DNA of 64,000 nt from positions 5,394,959-5,458,958 of the forward strand of contig NC_037263.1 of the NCBI RefSeq assembly GCF_000002425.4, read 5' to 3'. The notes under the pieces were generated by a model. That model searched no databases, was not told the DNA's origin, and saw only the letters and a list, made by a program, of their open reading frames with translations. The stretch is from Physcomitrium patens. Its lineage: Eukaryota > Streptophyta > Bryopsida > Funariales > Funariaceae. The first letter of the stretch is position 1; the number at the start of each line of letters is the position of its first letter. Both the position numbers and the translations under genes were made by a program. Below, piece by piece: positions 1 through 10,200 of this stretch.

Positions 1-175
1 GGAATCGAATGGAGCATTTCAGTATGCCCTGGCTGACTGTAACGGAGTGACTAAACCTGACCACTGAGTATTTGTACTAGAGTTGGTCGATGCTCCCAAT
101 ATTCGAGGTAACTGAATATTAATAAAATTCTCCTTTCTTTTTATTTTCACTGTATACTCGTGTTACAACACGACA
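1..175 (-). mobile_element. A-family LTR, 5' end only
   Basis: This stretch is the reverse complement of the first 175 bases of the LTR at 8867-10200. It ends on the right with the LTR terminus (TGTCGTG on the minus strand), and the rest runs off the window to the left. The next four bases, CCGT at 176-179, are the flank. No polypurine tract follows on the right, so this is the 5' edge of an element or a solo LTR rather than a 3' LTR with its body to the right. Confidence 0.85.
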
Positions 176-449
176 CCGTCCCAGTACAGAATTCTTTTTC
201 ACAACTAAGATTGCTTAGGGTCACTCCTACACAACAGTAGTTTTATATAATAATTAAAGTCGGGAATAGTCTTACTTGAGGTGATACTTTAGCAAGGATT
301 CCTCCTTTAGTTGTTTCTATTTTGTTTACCTTCTTTTTCGAAAGGTATTTAAGTAGGTTGCAGGTAGAAGAGCCAAAAATTTAAATTGTTGGAGAATTGG
401 ATAGATTAAAAGTCACGCTAAGTTAAACGGTATGTCTATAGTCATGTAG
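176..449. other. Unassigned stretch upstream of element C gag
   Basis: About 270 bases lie between the A-family LTR edge and the gag start of element C. It should hold the leader, and perhaps the end of the 5' LTR, of element C. No primer binding site starting TGG or LTR terminus can be identified, because the second LTR of C is not recognisable in the window. Confidence 0.4.
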
Positions 450-2796
450 ATGCATCATTCTATTAGATCTAAACAACCCAGCCTATCTTCACTTATAAGA
501 AATCTTAAATCTCTTGGAAAGAAAAATAAATCAAAGCTCAAAAAAGTAGAGATTCAATCATTGGTCAAAAAATCCTCACTTCCAACATTAGAAGACATTT
601 TCATATCAAATCCAATTGAATGAAGTTTGGACAAGGAAATAAGAGAGAGAAGATTGAATCCTAACTCTTCTAACTTAGTTCTAAGGATAAATCAAGAGAG
701 AGACGAGTCAACACATCTCTCTCCTCCAATGGAATGTAAAAGAGAATCTACACCTACTCTTTTATACATCAACCCCTTGGTTCAACCAAGAAGCTTGCCA
801 ATAGTAATTCCTAAGGATTTACAAGCAACTCCTATGCCCCATAACCTCTCTATATTTAAAGGGACTAGAAATGATGATCCATTGGCACACGTAGAAAGAT
901 TTATGGAACTTCTCACGATGTATTTAATAACCAATCCGGGTTATTATCTACTATGGTTTTCAAGTACCCTAAAAAATGGAGCTTATGAATAGTATAGAAA
1001 CCACCCCCTTAAAATCTTTAAGAACTAGGACATGCTTATGAAAGTATTCTTGAAAAAGTTCAGGCCAAAAATAGGGCAAAGTAAAGCCCTCACAGCCCTT
1101 TCTTCTTTGAGACAAGGAAAAGGAGAAGAAATCATGGAATACATTTGGCGATTTGAGCTTGTAGTAACTAGATTTGTCAAAACTCTTCTCATGGATAATA
1201 CCCTCATTCATTGCTTTATTCAAAGATTTAATAGTGAGGGAACAATTCGAGAAATCCTCATGAGAAGACCACGTAATTTAGAGGAGGTCAAAAAGTTAGC
1301 TCAAGTAATTAAAAATATTGATAAGTAGCAAGAGCAAATGTGGAAGAAGGAAGATCATAGAATACCTAGCTTCATCCCAATACATGCTAGAAATATAGAA
1401 AATTTCCAAGGACATTCATATGGGATTGAGGGAATCCAATTTCAACCTAAGTACTACTATCCAACACCTTTGGAGGTTAGATTGTCTTTCAACCTTCCTG
1501 AATTGACATACCCACAATATAGGAATAGATGGAAGGAGGACTTTAAGAATGAAGTCGTTCAAAGGTAAAGGGGGTATCAAAATGAACTTATCCAAGAAAT
1601 GAAGGCTATGCAAGAATAAATAATTTTTTTAATTAAGAGTCAAAATCCAAAGCAAATCCCACCTCTTATAGAATCTGGTAGATACACCTCAGGGCTTTGT
1701 TATACTCAATGCGGCTAGTCAGAGTATAGAAGTCAATTTTATTCAAACTAACAAAAATATCAGCAAAATCAAAGAAGGCCACAATTGTATGCTCCACGTC
1801 ATAAATATCATAGTATAATAAGTTCCAATTTTAAATTCCAACCTCGAGAAAATTCTACCCAAGGCTTCAAAAACCTACAATGGTAATAATATGAGGTGCA
1901 CCATCTTTGCAAAAAAAAACATCTGCTACGGAATTATTGGATAGATAATAGGATAGTATGTGGAAATTGTGGAAGAAACCATCCAACAGATGTGCATAGG
2001 CAATTGGATAAGGTGATTCCTTTAAAATTTTCACAAGAAAATTATTAATAGCAAGTCCAAGATCAATTGAAGGAGGCAAGAAATCCAAATCCAAACAATA
2101 CCTTAAGATCTTCTAACTTATTTTATGATTATAATAATAATCATCAAATCCAACATCCTCCCTTAGGTTTAACTATACAGAGAGGATTTATTTCATTAAA
2201 CATAGATCAACCTCAATATAGCCAACAAAATGAGGGAAGAAATTCACAAGATATAAGGTATTTGGAAATATCAACTGAAAAATAAGGTTTTCAAACCCTT
2301 AGAGACGAACCGTTGTCTTCTTACACCCATTACATTTCTCATGAAGGAGCACTAGTAAGGATAAAGGACTTCATAATATGCTAGCCTTAGTAGTTATGAC
2401 AAGGTCTAGGTATACTAGTCCTCCCCTTATTACCTCAATAGATAGTGAAGATAGTTCAAAGGACTCTCCTCACTTTTCTGATTTAAACGAAGTTACAAGA
2501 GAGACAATGGATAATGTGAGGAAATCGAGAAAAATGTTCCATAATTTAGAACCCACCACCATTCAAAAAACTAAGATAGGAAAATAAAAAATCCTTGTAC
2601 AAGAATTTTCTTCTACAAAAGAGGAGAAAGGTCTTAAGATCTCTGAACCTGAAAGTGGTATCTCATTTCTTCTAAAACAAAATGATCAAAAGAAGTCTTA
2701 AGACTTATGGGAAGTTTTGTACAAAATTAAGGCTGATATAACTATTGATCAATTATTGGAGGTTTCTCCAATAATGAGAAAAGTATTTAAAATAGG
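450..2796 (+). pseudogene. Element C gag (broken)
   Basis: Retrotransposon capsid/nucleocapsid remnant. The best start is the ATG at 450; the frame is stopped by TGA at 621 and then continues through several stops to 2285 before shifting frame near 2290-2378. The capsid part shows FKGTRNDDPLAHVERF (about 870-905) and a conserved gag stretch with RQGKGEEIMEYIWRF (about 1110-1155). A zinc knuckle C-x2-C-x4-H-x4-H lies at 1959-1997; the final ligand is His rather than Cys. The last part has DITIDQLLEVSPIMRKVFK, ends at B1 and should connect to the protease at 24730. It carries at least six stops and one frameshift. Confidence 0.75.
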
Positions 2797-2801
2797 CTTG
2801 T

Positions 2802-3220
2802 TGTTGTTCTCATTGTATTCAAGCTTTAGTATATCAAAGCTATTGAACTAATAGAGGTGGGTTCGAATATGGAAAAAGACTGGTTATATGAATTGGATCT
2901 ATTAGTATCACAATTGACTGTACTCTGGCTATCTAAAATCAATTATCAAACTACAAAATACCAAGGCTTACTACTTCCATCTTAATTCAATACATAATCT
3001 ATTCTACGACTATTAATTCAATAATACTTCTCTCAATCACAATTCTTCATAAGTAAATAATAAAAGCAAAGAAAACAAAGAAGTAGTACTAAGCTTACCC
3101 CGACTTATGACTCTCACAGTTTGGCTCTCGGCTTACAACTCTTATAGTCTGGCCCTTGGCTTATGACTCTCATAGTCTAACTCTTGGCTTACGACTCTCA
3201 CAGTCTAATTCTTGGCTTAC
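2802..3220 (-). mobile_element. B1 3' LTR, truncated
   Basis: 419 bases match the LTRs at 24007-24653, 34260-35026 and 40631-41458, starting with TGTTGTTCTCATTG on the plus strand. It stops abruptly at 3220 inside a 28-bp tandem repeat (3103-3220, a little over four units) and is joined directly to the gag of A(+). About 230 bases of the LTR are missing compared with 24007-24653. Confidence 0.8.
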
Positions 3221-5328
3221 ATCGATTATGGATCATTATGGGAATTCATGGGAGGTTTTTTTACATGCATTGAAAGACGAATATTTCTTAGAAGATGCTG
3301 ATCGCATTATTAAGAAGCTATTTTGGAATAGATTGAATGGCCTAATAAGAATTTGCAAGCAACAGAGCTATTAAGGGAATTTGAGAGGCAGTACTTTCAA
3401 TTGACGAAGGTAGAAAAATTAACATTGGAGCCGAACAAAGTTGATCTATTTCTTCAAGTTGCTGATGGAGAATTGCAAGGGAAATTAGAACTCCTTCTTG
3501 AAGACAAAGAAGAAGATGAAGGATTGACAACAAAGTGGAAGAACGTTGAAGATGCAGTGGGATTGCTTACAAAAAGAGAAAGGAGGAAGGATAGGAGCAA
3601 TATTCCAAAAACAGTACAAGCACCCAAAGTTCCAGTACGTACAACACCACCAACAATGCCTACAGTTCAACCTTCGACATCCTTATCAAAGAAAGCAGAT
3701 ATGGAGATGGAAGAAATTATACGAGGAATGTGAGATCTTCAAATCAAATTTGCAAGTCTTCAAGAGAATACTTCTACAAACAATTTGAAGAATGTTTGAA
3801 AACAAGGATATGTACAAAGATGCATTTGGTGTGATGACGCTTCACACACTAAGAAAGATTGTAATGAATTTAATAATATGATACGGCAAGGAATTATTTG
3901 CTGGAAAGATGGAAAGATAGCATTAAAAAATAGGAAGGATCTTCTTCAAACAATTTTGGCAAAGGAGGAATGATAGCATTTGTTCAAGATTACTTAAAAG
4001 AGCATGAAACAGCAACACAAGAAAGTGCAAGTTATGGTGCTAGAGTAGATGATTACCTTGGTGGAAGTACGGAAACTAGTGAGTTTTGGGCTTCTGCCAT
4101 TTCTACAATGCAAGAAGGAAAATTACCTCGAGAAGCGTTATTGAGGACTGCAGCTACAATACGAGGTGCAACAGGTTGGGAGGATTCTGTTGAGTCTCTT
4201 TCAATTCATGCATATATTGCTAAGAGCCAACATGAAGCTTTGATGGAAGAAAAGAGACAAGGAAATTTTGATAATACGAGAGAAGGAAACTCTTCTAAGA
4301 GGCAAACTCGAGGAGACAAGGCTCGAGAGGCAGCTTCACAAGAATTGCCTGTAAAGGATACCTCACCATCATTGGAAGAAAAAACAAGGGAGACAAAAGA
4401 TAAGGACAAATCAATTGCTTATAAGCTACTTTTTGACATTGAAGCGGCAACAAATTTGAAAGGGGTNNNNNNNNNNNNNNNNNNNNNNNNNNNNNNNNNN
4501 NNNNNNNNNNNNNNNNNNNNNNNNNNNNNNNNNNNNNNNNNNNNNNNNNNNNNNNNNNNNNNNNNNAAGGTGGAATTCACATTGAAAGAAGTCTTGGGAA
4601 TTGCAAAGAAGGAGTTTCATGATGTTATCATTGACAGCATTAAGCGAAAGAGGCAATTAATGGGTGAAACTGGAATGAGTCATGCTATTGATGCAAGAAT
4701 ATATAAAGATGAAGAAGAGGTTGATATTGGTTACAAGCAACCAATAAATGAAAAGAATGGATATAATCAACGAATACGTTTCGAAGATTATAGTGATAAG
4801 GAAATGGAAACTTTGAGCCATTATACTCGAAAGCATTGGACAAGAGCAACTACTGAGGTATTGATGAAAGTAGGAGATATAGAAGAACCAATTGTTGCTT
4901 TAGTCGATCATGGTTCTGAAATAAATCTCATGTCTAAAGATCTTTATAAGAAGCAAAAATGGCCAATTGATATGAAACATAGATGGGCAATACGAGCAGC
5001 TAATAACACACGGGGCGAATTATATGGAGCTTGTCCAGATGTCAAAATTCGGATTAGGGATGTTGTGATGGAGCAAGATTTCTTTGTTCAAGATACAACG
5101 TCTTATCCGTTGATTTTAGGACAACCTTATATTATGGCCACACGGATAGAAACAGAAGTACTTGACGATGGTTCTTCTTATGCAAGGGTACGGAGCAAAG
5201 ATGGGAGGAAAGCTGTACAATTTCTAACAGTACCTCGTAACCATGAACGGAATCGAGATAGGTTGAGGGAGAAACCATTGCCAAAGATTGTTGAAGGATT
5301 TAAGGATTTTGGGGAGGTACCACTGTAA
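3221..5328 (+). pseudogene. A(+) gag-protease (truncated, frameshifted)
   Basis: Capsid, nucleocapsid and aspartic protease of family A. The gag part (3221-3950) has an intact CCHC zinc knuckle at 3821-3862 (CIWCDDASHTKKDC). Compared with A(-), a 1-base deletion near 3949 shifts the frame, and the product resumes at 3970 and stays open to TAA at 5326. The protease site reads VDHGSEIN (about 4900-4925), a variant of the usual D-T/S-G, followed by the flap/closing motif LILGQPYI (about 5113-5137). Stops include TGA at 3731. The same order is seen in A(-), which supports the reading. Confidence 0.8.
4467..4566. other. Assembly gap of 100 N
   Basis: Exactly 100 N, a usual filler length. In A(-) the homologous interval between the codons for NLKG and KVEF is only about 30 bases, so the true gap in this copy is probably much shorter than 100 bases. 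The sequence on both sides belongs to the same gag-protease gene. Confidence 0.98.
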
Positions 5329-5333
5329 AGCGA

Positions 5334-8300
5334 GATTATGGAGGTACAAAAGAGGAGGTACTCTCGCGAGATAAAGGTGCCTTTGATGCGAGTTTTATTG
5401 GTATATTGGAGAATGGAAATATTATGTATAAAAAAGTTGATGATTTTAAAAGAAAAAAAAGAAAAAGATTATATAATATTGAAGGACAATTACGCAAGAT
5501 AGGTGCATTGCAAGATGATGAGAAGATTTTGGATGTTTATGAAGAAAATGGACTGGAAGATTCATTGGAATTGATTACATCTATTGGGTTAGTAGATAAT
5601 GATAAGATTGTTGAGATTCATTCGAGAGAGGTTTATACCATGCTTGAATCTTTTTAAGCACCAGAAGTTATAATAGAGACGAGATATAAAACGGCAGATA
5701 AGAAGGTAAAGCCTGTTGACGGACCATTACCAGAGGATTCTAAAGAAAAAATGGGAGAAGCATCAAAAGAAGCAAGTTTAAGAGATCCAATGAGTATTGG
5801 ACATCAGTTTACTGAAGAGACTTTTGAAGAATTGAAGATTGGTTCTGATGGTTCTTTATTGTCGGAGGAAATTACTTACTTCAAAAAGATGTTGGCTAAA
5901 CAAGGTAGATCGTTTGCCTTCGAATCTCATGAAATTGGGTGTGTGGATCCAAATATTATAACACCTATGGTTATCTTCACTGTACCGCATGTACATTGGA
6001 ATCTAAGACCGATTCCAGTATCGAGGGCACATTTACCTAAATTGGTGGAACTATTGAAAGAAAAGATAAAGATGAAAATATTGGAACCTTCATTTGCGTC
6101 GTATTCTAGTTGATGGTTTACGGTACCTAAGAAGAATGGGTCACTACGGTTTATTCAAGATATGCAGCCGATGAATGCTGTAACTGTCAGGAATGCAGGA
6201 ATTGGACCTATTGTGGATGAATTTGCTGAGGTGTTTGCTGGAAGGGCGATCTATTCAATGGGTGATTTGTATTCAAGTTATGATCAATTTCAACTTGCCG
6301 AAGGAAGTAGAGATATGACAATGATGAGGACACCGCTTGGATTGGTTAGAATGTGCACTCTTCCTCAAGGCGCGACCAACGTAGTTGCGCATATGATGAA
6401 TGGGATGAATAAGGTATTGAGAGATTTTATTCCAGAAAAGACTATGCCTTTTTTGGATGATGTTCCTATAAAAGGGTGTAGAGAAGGAGACAAGGATGAA
6501 ACTTTAGATATGAGGGGATGTCGCAGATATGTTGTTGATCATATACAAGATTGTGAAAAGATTTTAACTCGGCTTGGAGAAGTTCATCTTACATTATCGG
6601 GTATGAAGTCCGTATTTGGAGTACGAGAGGTTGTAATTGTTGGACATTTATATGGATCTTACGGAAGAAAACCAGATCCGACTAAAGTTGATGCAATTGG
6701 AAGGATGAAAGAGGATTGTGGTTCTTTAACAGAGGTTCGCAGGTTTTTGGGTGCATGTGTATTTTATCGAATATGGATCCCTCATTTTGCTCACATAGCG
6801 GATCCATTATATGAACTGTTACGCAAGGGTTACCGATTTGAATGGAAAGAAAGACATATTCAGGCAATGCATAGATTGAAGAAATTATTGATGTCACCTC
6901 CAATATTGAGGAAGGTTGATTATAAGTGCAATAGACCAGTGATTCTTACTGTAGACGCTACTCCAATTGCCGTTGGATGGACTGTGGGTCAAGATGATTC
7001 AAATGGGAATAGATTTGCAGTTCGATTTGGGGCTAAAGTTTTAAGTATTCGTCAGCGTGTATATTCGCAAGTCAAAAGAGAACTTTGGGGAGTCATTTCG
7101 GCTCTGAAAGCTGAAAAGGACTATTTGATTGGGGCAGTAGTAGTAATTGAAACAGATTGCTTGCCATTGCTTAGAATGGTTATTAACCGTTCAATGCCAA
7201 ATATTGCAATGTTGAGATGGATTGCTTATATTAAGTCACTAAATCCAGAATTTAAGCATATCATTGGGAACGACAATTTAGTAGCAGACATGCTATCTCA
7301 AGTGAGATACGAGAGGGAGGACGAAATGGTTGAAGACATTGATGATGTCGGATTGAAATTCTATTCAATATCAAATCTCAACAAAGAAGACAAGCTATTT
7401 CTTGAAGAATCTTATGAAGGAGAATTATTGGATATTGGTCATTATCTGAATACCTTGACTAAGCAGGAGAATTGGCCTACAGAAAAATTCAAACAAATAA
7501 GAAAAAAAGCATATGGATTTTTACTTCGAGATGGATTCTTATGGAAGAGACCGAAGAAAGGAATTGGGATGCCACAACGAGTGATAGGCAAAAGGGAAGA
7601 AAAACTAAAATTATTAAAGGAGTTTCATGATAGTTTATGGGCAGGGCATAGAGGAATCTGGGCTACTTTTGCTAAACTCAAGGAACGATATTGGTGGAAA
7701 AATATGTATCGAGATGTGCTCTCATTTGTAGAGTCATGTGAAATCTGTCAATCATATTCTAATATCCGACACCGAGATGGTCTTCATCCTACGTATCCTC
7801 TGGCTATTCATTTTAAATGGGTTGTTGATTTGGTTATTATGCCGGTTGGGTTATGGCAGATGAGATATTTGGTTTTAGCTCGTGAAGATTTATCAAATCA
7901 AGTAGAAGGAAGAGCATTGAGGACAAAATCTACAGAGGGGATTTGTAGGTTTTTGCTTGAAGATGTCATTTGCCATTACGGGTGCGTAGGAAAAATCACT
8001 ACAGATCGTGGAGAATTAAATGCACAAGAAGCTCGTAAGTTCTTTAAAAGATGTGAAGTTAAACTATCACTGACTACTGCTTATAATCCGAAAGGGAATG
8101 CAAAAAGCGAACGTGGTCACCCGCCGATTGTGAAAGCATTGGTTAAAGCTTGTAATGGGAAAGTTAAAGAGTGGCCACGGCTTTTGTCATTTCCATTATG
8201 GGCTGATCGAACAACACATAGCTCGGTGACAGGATATATGCTAGTAGAACTTATGACAGGTCAAAAACCAATTATGCCGATTGAAGAAAAGGTACTTACT

Positions 8301-8804
8301 TGGAGTATGCTACCATGGGAAGATGGATTGACAAGAGTAGAACTTCTGGCTATTAGGATTCGACAATTGGAGCAAAGATCGGAAGATGTGCAGATAGCAT
8401 TGGAAAGGTTAAAAAGAGCAAGGTTACAAAACAAGGCGCGATTCGATAAGCAACATCGATTGAGACCAAAAGCAATCGAGGAAGGTGACTGGGTACTTGT
8501 TTATGACAATAGTCTGGATAATCAACATAGTACTTTGCGGAAATTTTTAAAACGTTGGTTTGGACCATATGTGGTAACAACAGTTCATGATAATGCGACT
8601 TACTCGTTACGGGAGTTAGATGGTACAAAATTGAAAATACCAATTGCAGGGAAGCGAGTAAAAATATTTAAACGAAGACACGCAGAGATGAATATAGAAG
8701 ACCTTAATGAAGGTATAGAGATTCCGCAGCAAGAAGATGAAAGTGATTTGGATAATGAAGGTGACGAAGACGAACTGGACAAATACGTAGAAGATATATT
8801 CTGA
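5334..8804 (+). pseudogene. A(+) pol: RT, RNase H, integrase
   Basis: Polymerase polyprotein of about 1157 codons, open except for TAA at 5655 and TGA at 6111. It lies in the -1 frame relative to gag-protease, and its open frame overlaps the protease end by a few tens of bases. RT has the catalytic box FLDD at 6450-6461 (preceded by KTMP) instead of YxDD. RNase H follows (TVDATPIAVGW near 6950; ETDCL near 7150). Integrase has a zinc-binding H-x6-H and C-x2-C (about 7626-7750) and catalytic Asp at 7827, Asp at 8004 and Glu at 8109 (34 residues between the last two). A GPY/F-type module (RWFGPYVV, about 8555) and an acidic tail follow; no chromodomain is seen. Apart from two stops the domains look intact. 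Confidence 0.85.
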
Positions 8805-8854
8805 ATCAAACAGCAATTGGGTAAATTGGTGCATACCTGAGGATGCACAGGTTC

Positions 8855-8866
8855 AGAGGGGGTGGA
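8855..8866 (+). other. Polypurine tract of A(+)
   Basis: The purine-rich run AGAGGGGGTGGA lies directly before the 3' LTR terminus TGTCGTG at 8867. This is the position and composition expected of the plus-strand primer. A(-) has AGAGAGGGTGGA at the same place. Confidence 0.85.
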
Positions 8867-10200
8867 TGTCGTGTTGTAACACGAGTATACAGTGAAAATA
8901 AAAAGAAAGGAGAATTTTATTAATATTCAGTTACCTCGAATATTGGGAGCATCGACCAACTCCAATGCAAATACTGAGTGGTCAAGTTTAGTCACTCCGT
9001 TACAGTCAGCCGGGGCATACTGAAATGCTCCATTCGATTCCAATAACGGGAGTCAGCAGGAAGAGAAGGACTAATTCACACGACGGGTTCGAAGAGCCAA
9101 TTGGATCCAATTTCGAGAATCCAATCCGGGTCCTCTTATCCAATATGAGACCTGAATTGGCCGGTCAACCCAATGTAGTCTAATTACGAGAAATCCAGGT
9201 CTTACTACGGGTCTTAGCTAATCTGACGCGAGGACCAATTTGACCCAATTACGAGAACATCCAGGTTACTACTGGACTCTTATCCAATATGAGACCTGAA
9301 TTGGTCGGGCGACTCAATGTGGTCCCGATTACAGGGTTCAATTCTGTTTCAGGCTGTCCTATTCTCTGTGCCATTTCAGGGAACGTTGTTTTCGGTAAAT
9401 GGATTTCTTAAAGGTAAAAACGGAGGAGAAAGCTCTGACGGCGAGAGCCAATTTTGGATCCAAGCTTGACGGTGGGAGCCAATTCCGGATCTAAGATGGA
9501 AGATTGAAGAAATTCAGAGGATAAGGTTAGGGGGGATATAGTTTTGAAGAGGGGGGTTTTTTTTTTTCTTTGGGAATCGGGGGGGAGCTAGTTTTCAAGC
9601 TTTTGCAAGGTTACTAGTTCGGTTTTCATTGGAGGTTTTTGAAGATCAAAGGGATTAGAGAGAGGAGCTTCATGCTTGGGGTTGGGGAAGGAAAGACAGA
9701 GAATTTGGATTTTTCTTCTTCGTAGAGTTTTGGAAAGGCTGAGGCAATCACTGCTGAAGTCAGTATTGTAATGGTGAATCGAGATTTTTAATGAAGTGGG
9801 TTTGAATACTCTTGATTGTTTTATGAAATCGAGTTATGTCTGTGATTGAAGGATTAAAAAGGCGTCTATAGGATTGAGTATGCGGAGTGAATAAAATTTA
9901 TTGGGTTAATCTAACATGACAGTCAGTGGATACAAGATCGTAAGTACAAAGCGGTATTGAAGATTAACAGTTTGGGTTGTTCGGGGTTCTCTGTAACGTC
10001 TAGAGACCTATCGGCTGGGGCAAAAAGGACTTCGACAAGCAGTCGAAGAGCATCCGTATAGATTTACGGTACATTATTGCAGTCGTTTATATTCCAGCAG
10101 TCAAAACTGATAGACTGCTTGACTATCGACGAATCTCCATACTACCTTCTACAGCCAAACGCCCGGTGCGTTCTCGAGCAGGAAAGCACGTAATACGACA
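8867..10200 (+). mobile_element. A(+) 3' LTR (1334 bp)
   Basis: It begins TGTCGTGTTG and ends TAATACGACA, which are short inverted repeats of each other (TGTCGT). Two diverged copies of a segment starting TCTTATCCAATATGAGACC occur at about 9134 and 9279, part of an internal tandem repeat that is 69 bp in the A(-) LTRs. A G-rich stretch with a T run lies at about 9530-9600. Its right edge is set by alignment with the edges at 13321 and 20488. Confidence 0.88.

Larger units (their letters stand above)
3221..10200 (+). mobile_element. Element A(+): Ty3/gypsy-type retrotransposon lacking its 5' end
   Basis: It contains gag-protease (3221-5328), pol (5334-8804), polypurine tract (8855-8866) and a complete 3' LTR (8867-10200). 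The 5' LTR, leader and roughly the first 100 or more gag codons are gone: homology with A(-) begins at ATCGATTA (3221). It sits inside the integrase gene of B1, whose reading resumes at 10201 on the minus strand. The 4 bases after the 3' LTR are ACGT. It has a 100-N assembly gap inside gag-protease. Confidence 0.85.

Noticed and set aside
3103..3220. CRISPR-like array of 28-bp repeats
   Set aside because: The units are directly adjacent without spacers, diverged, and part of a plant LTR.
8600..8848. Open frames on the minus strand of A(+) pol (and the matching plus-strand frames at 14517-14789)
   Set aside because: Antisense shadows of the acidic integrase tail; serine-rich products mirror the GAA/GAT codons of the sense strand.
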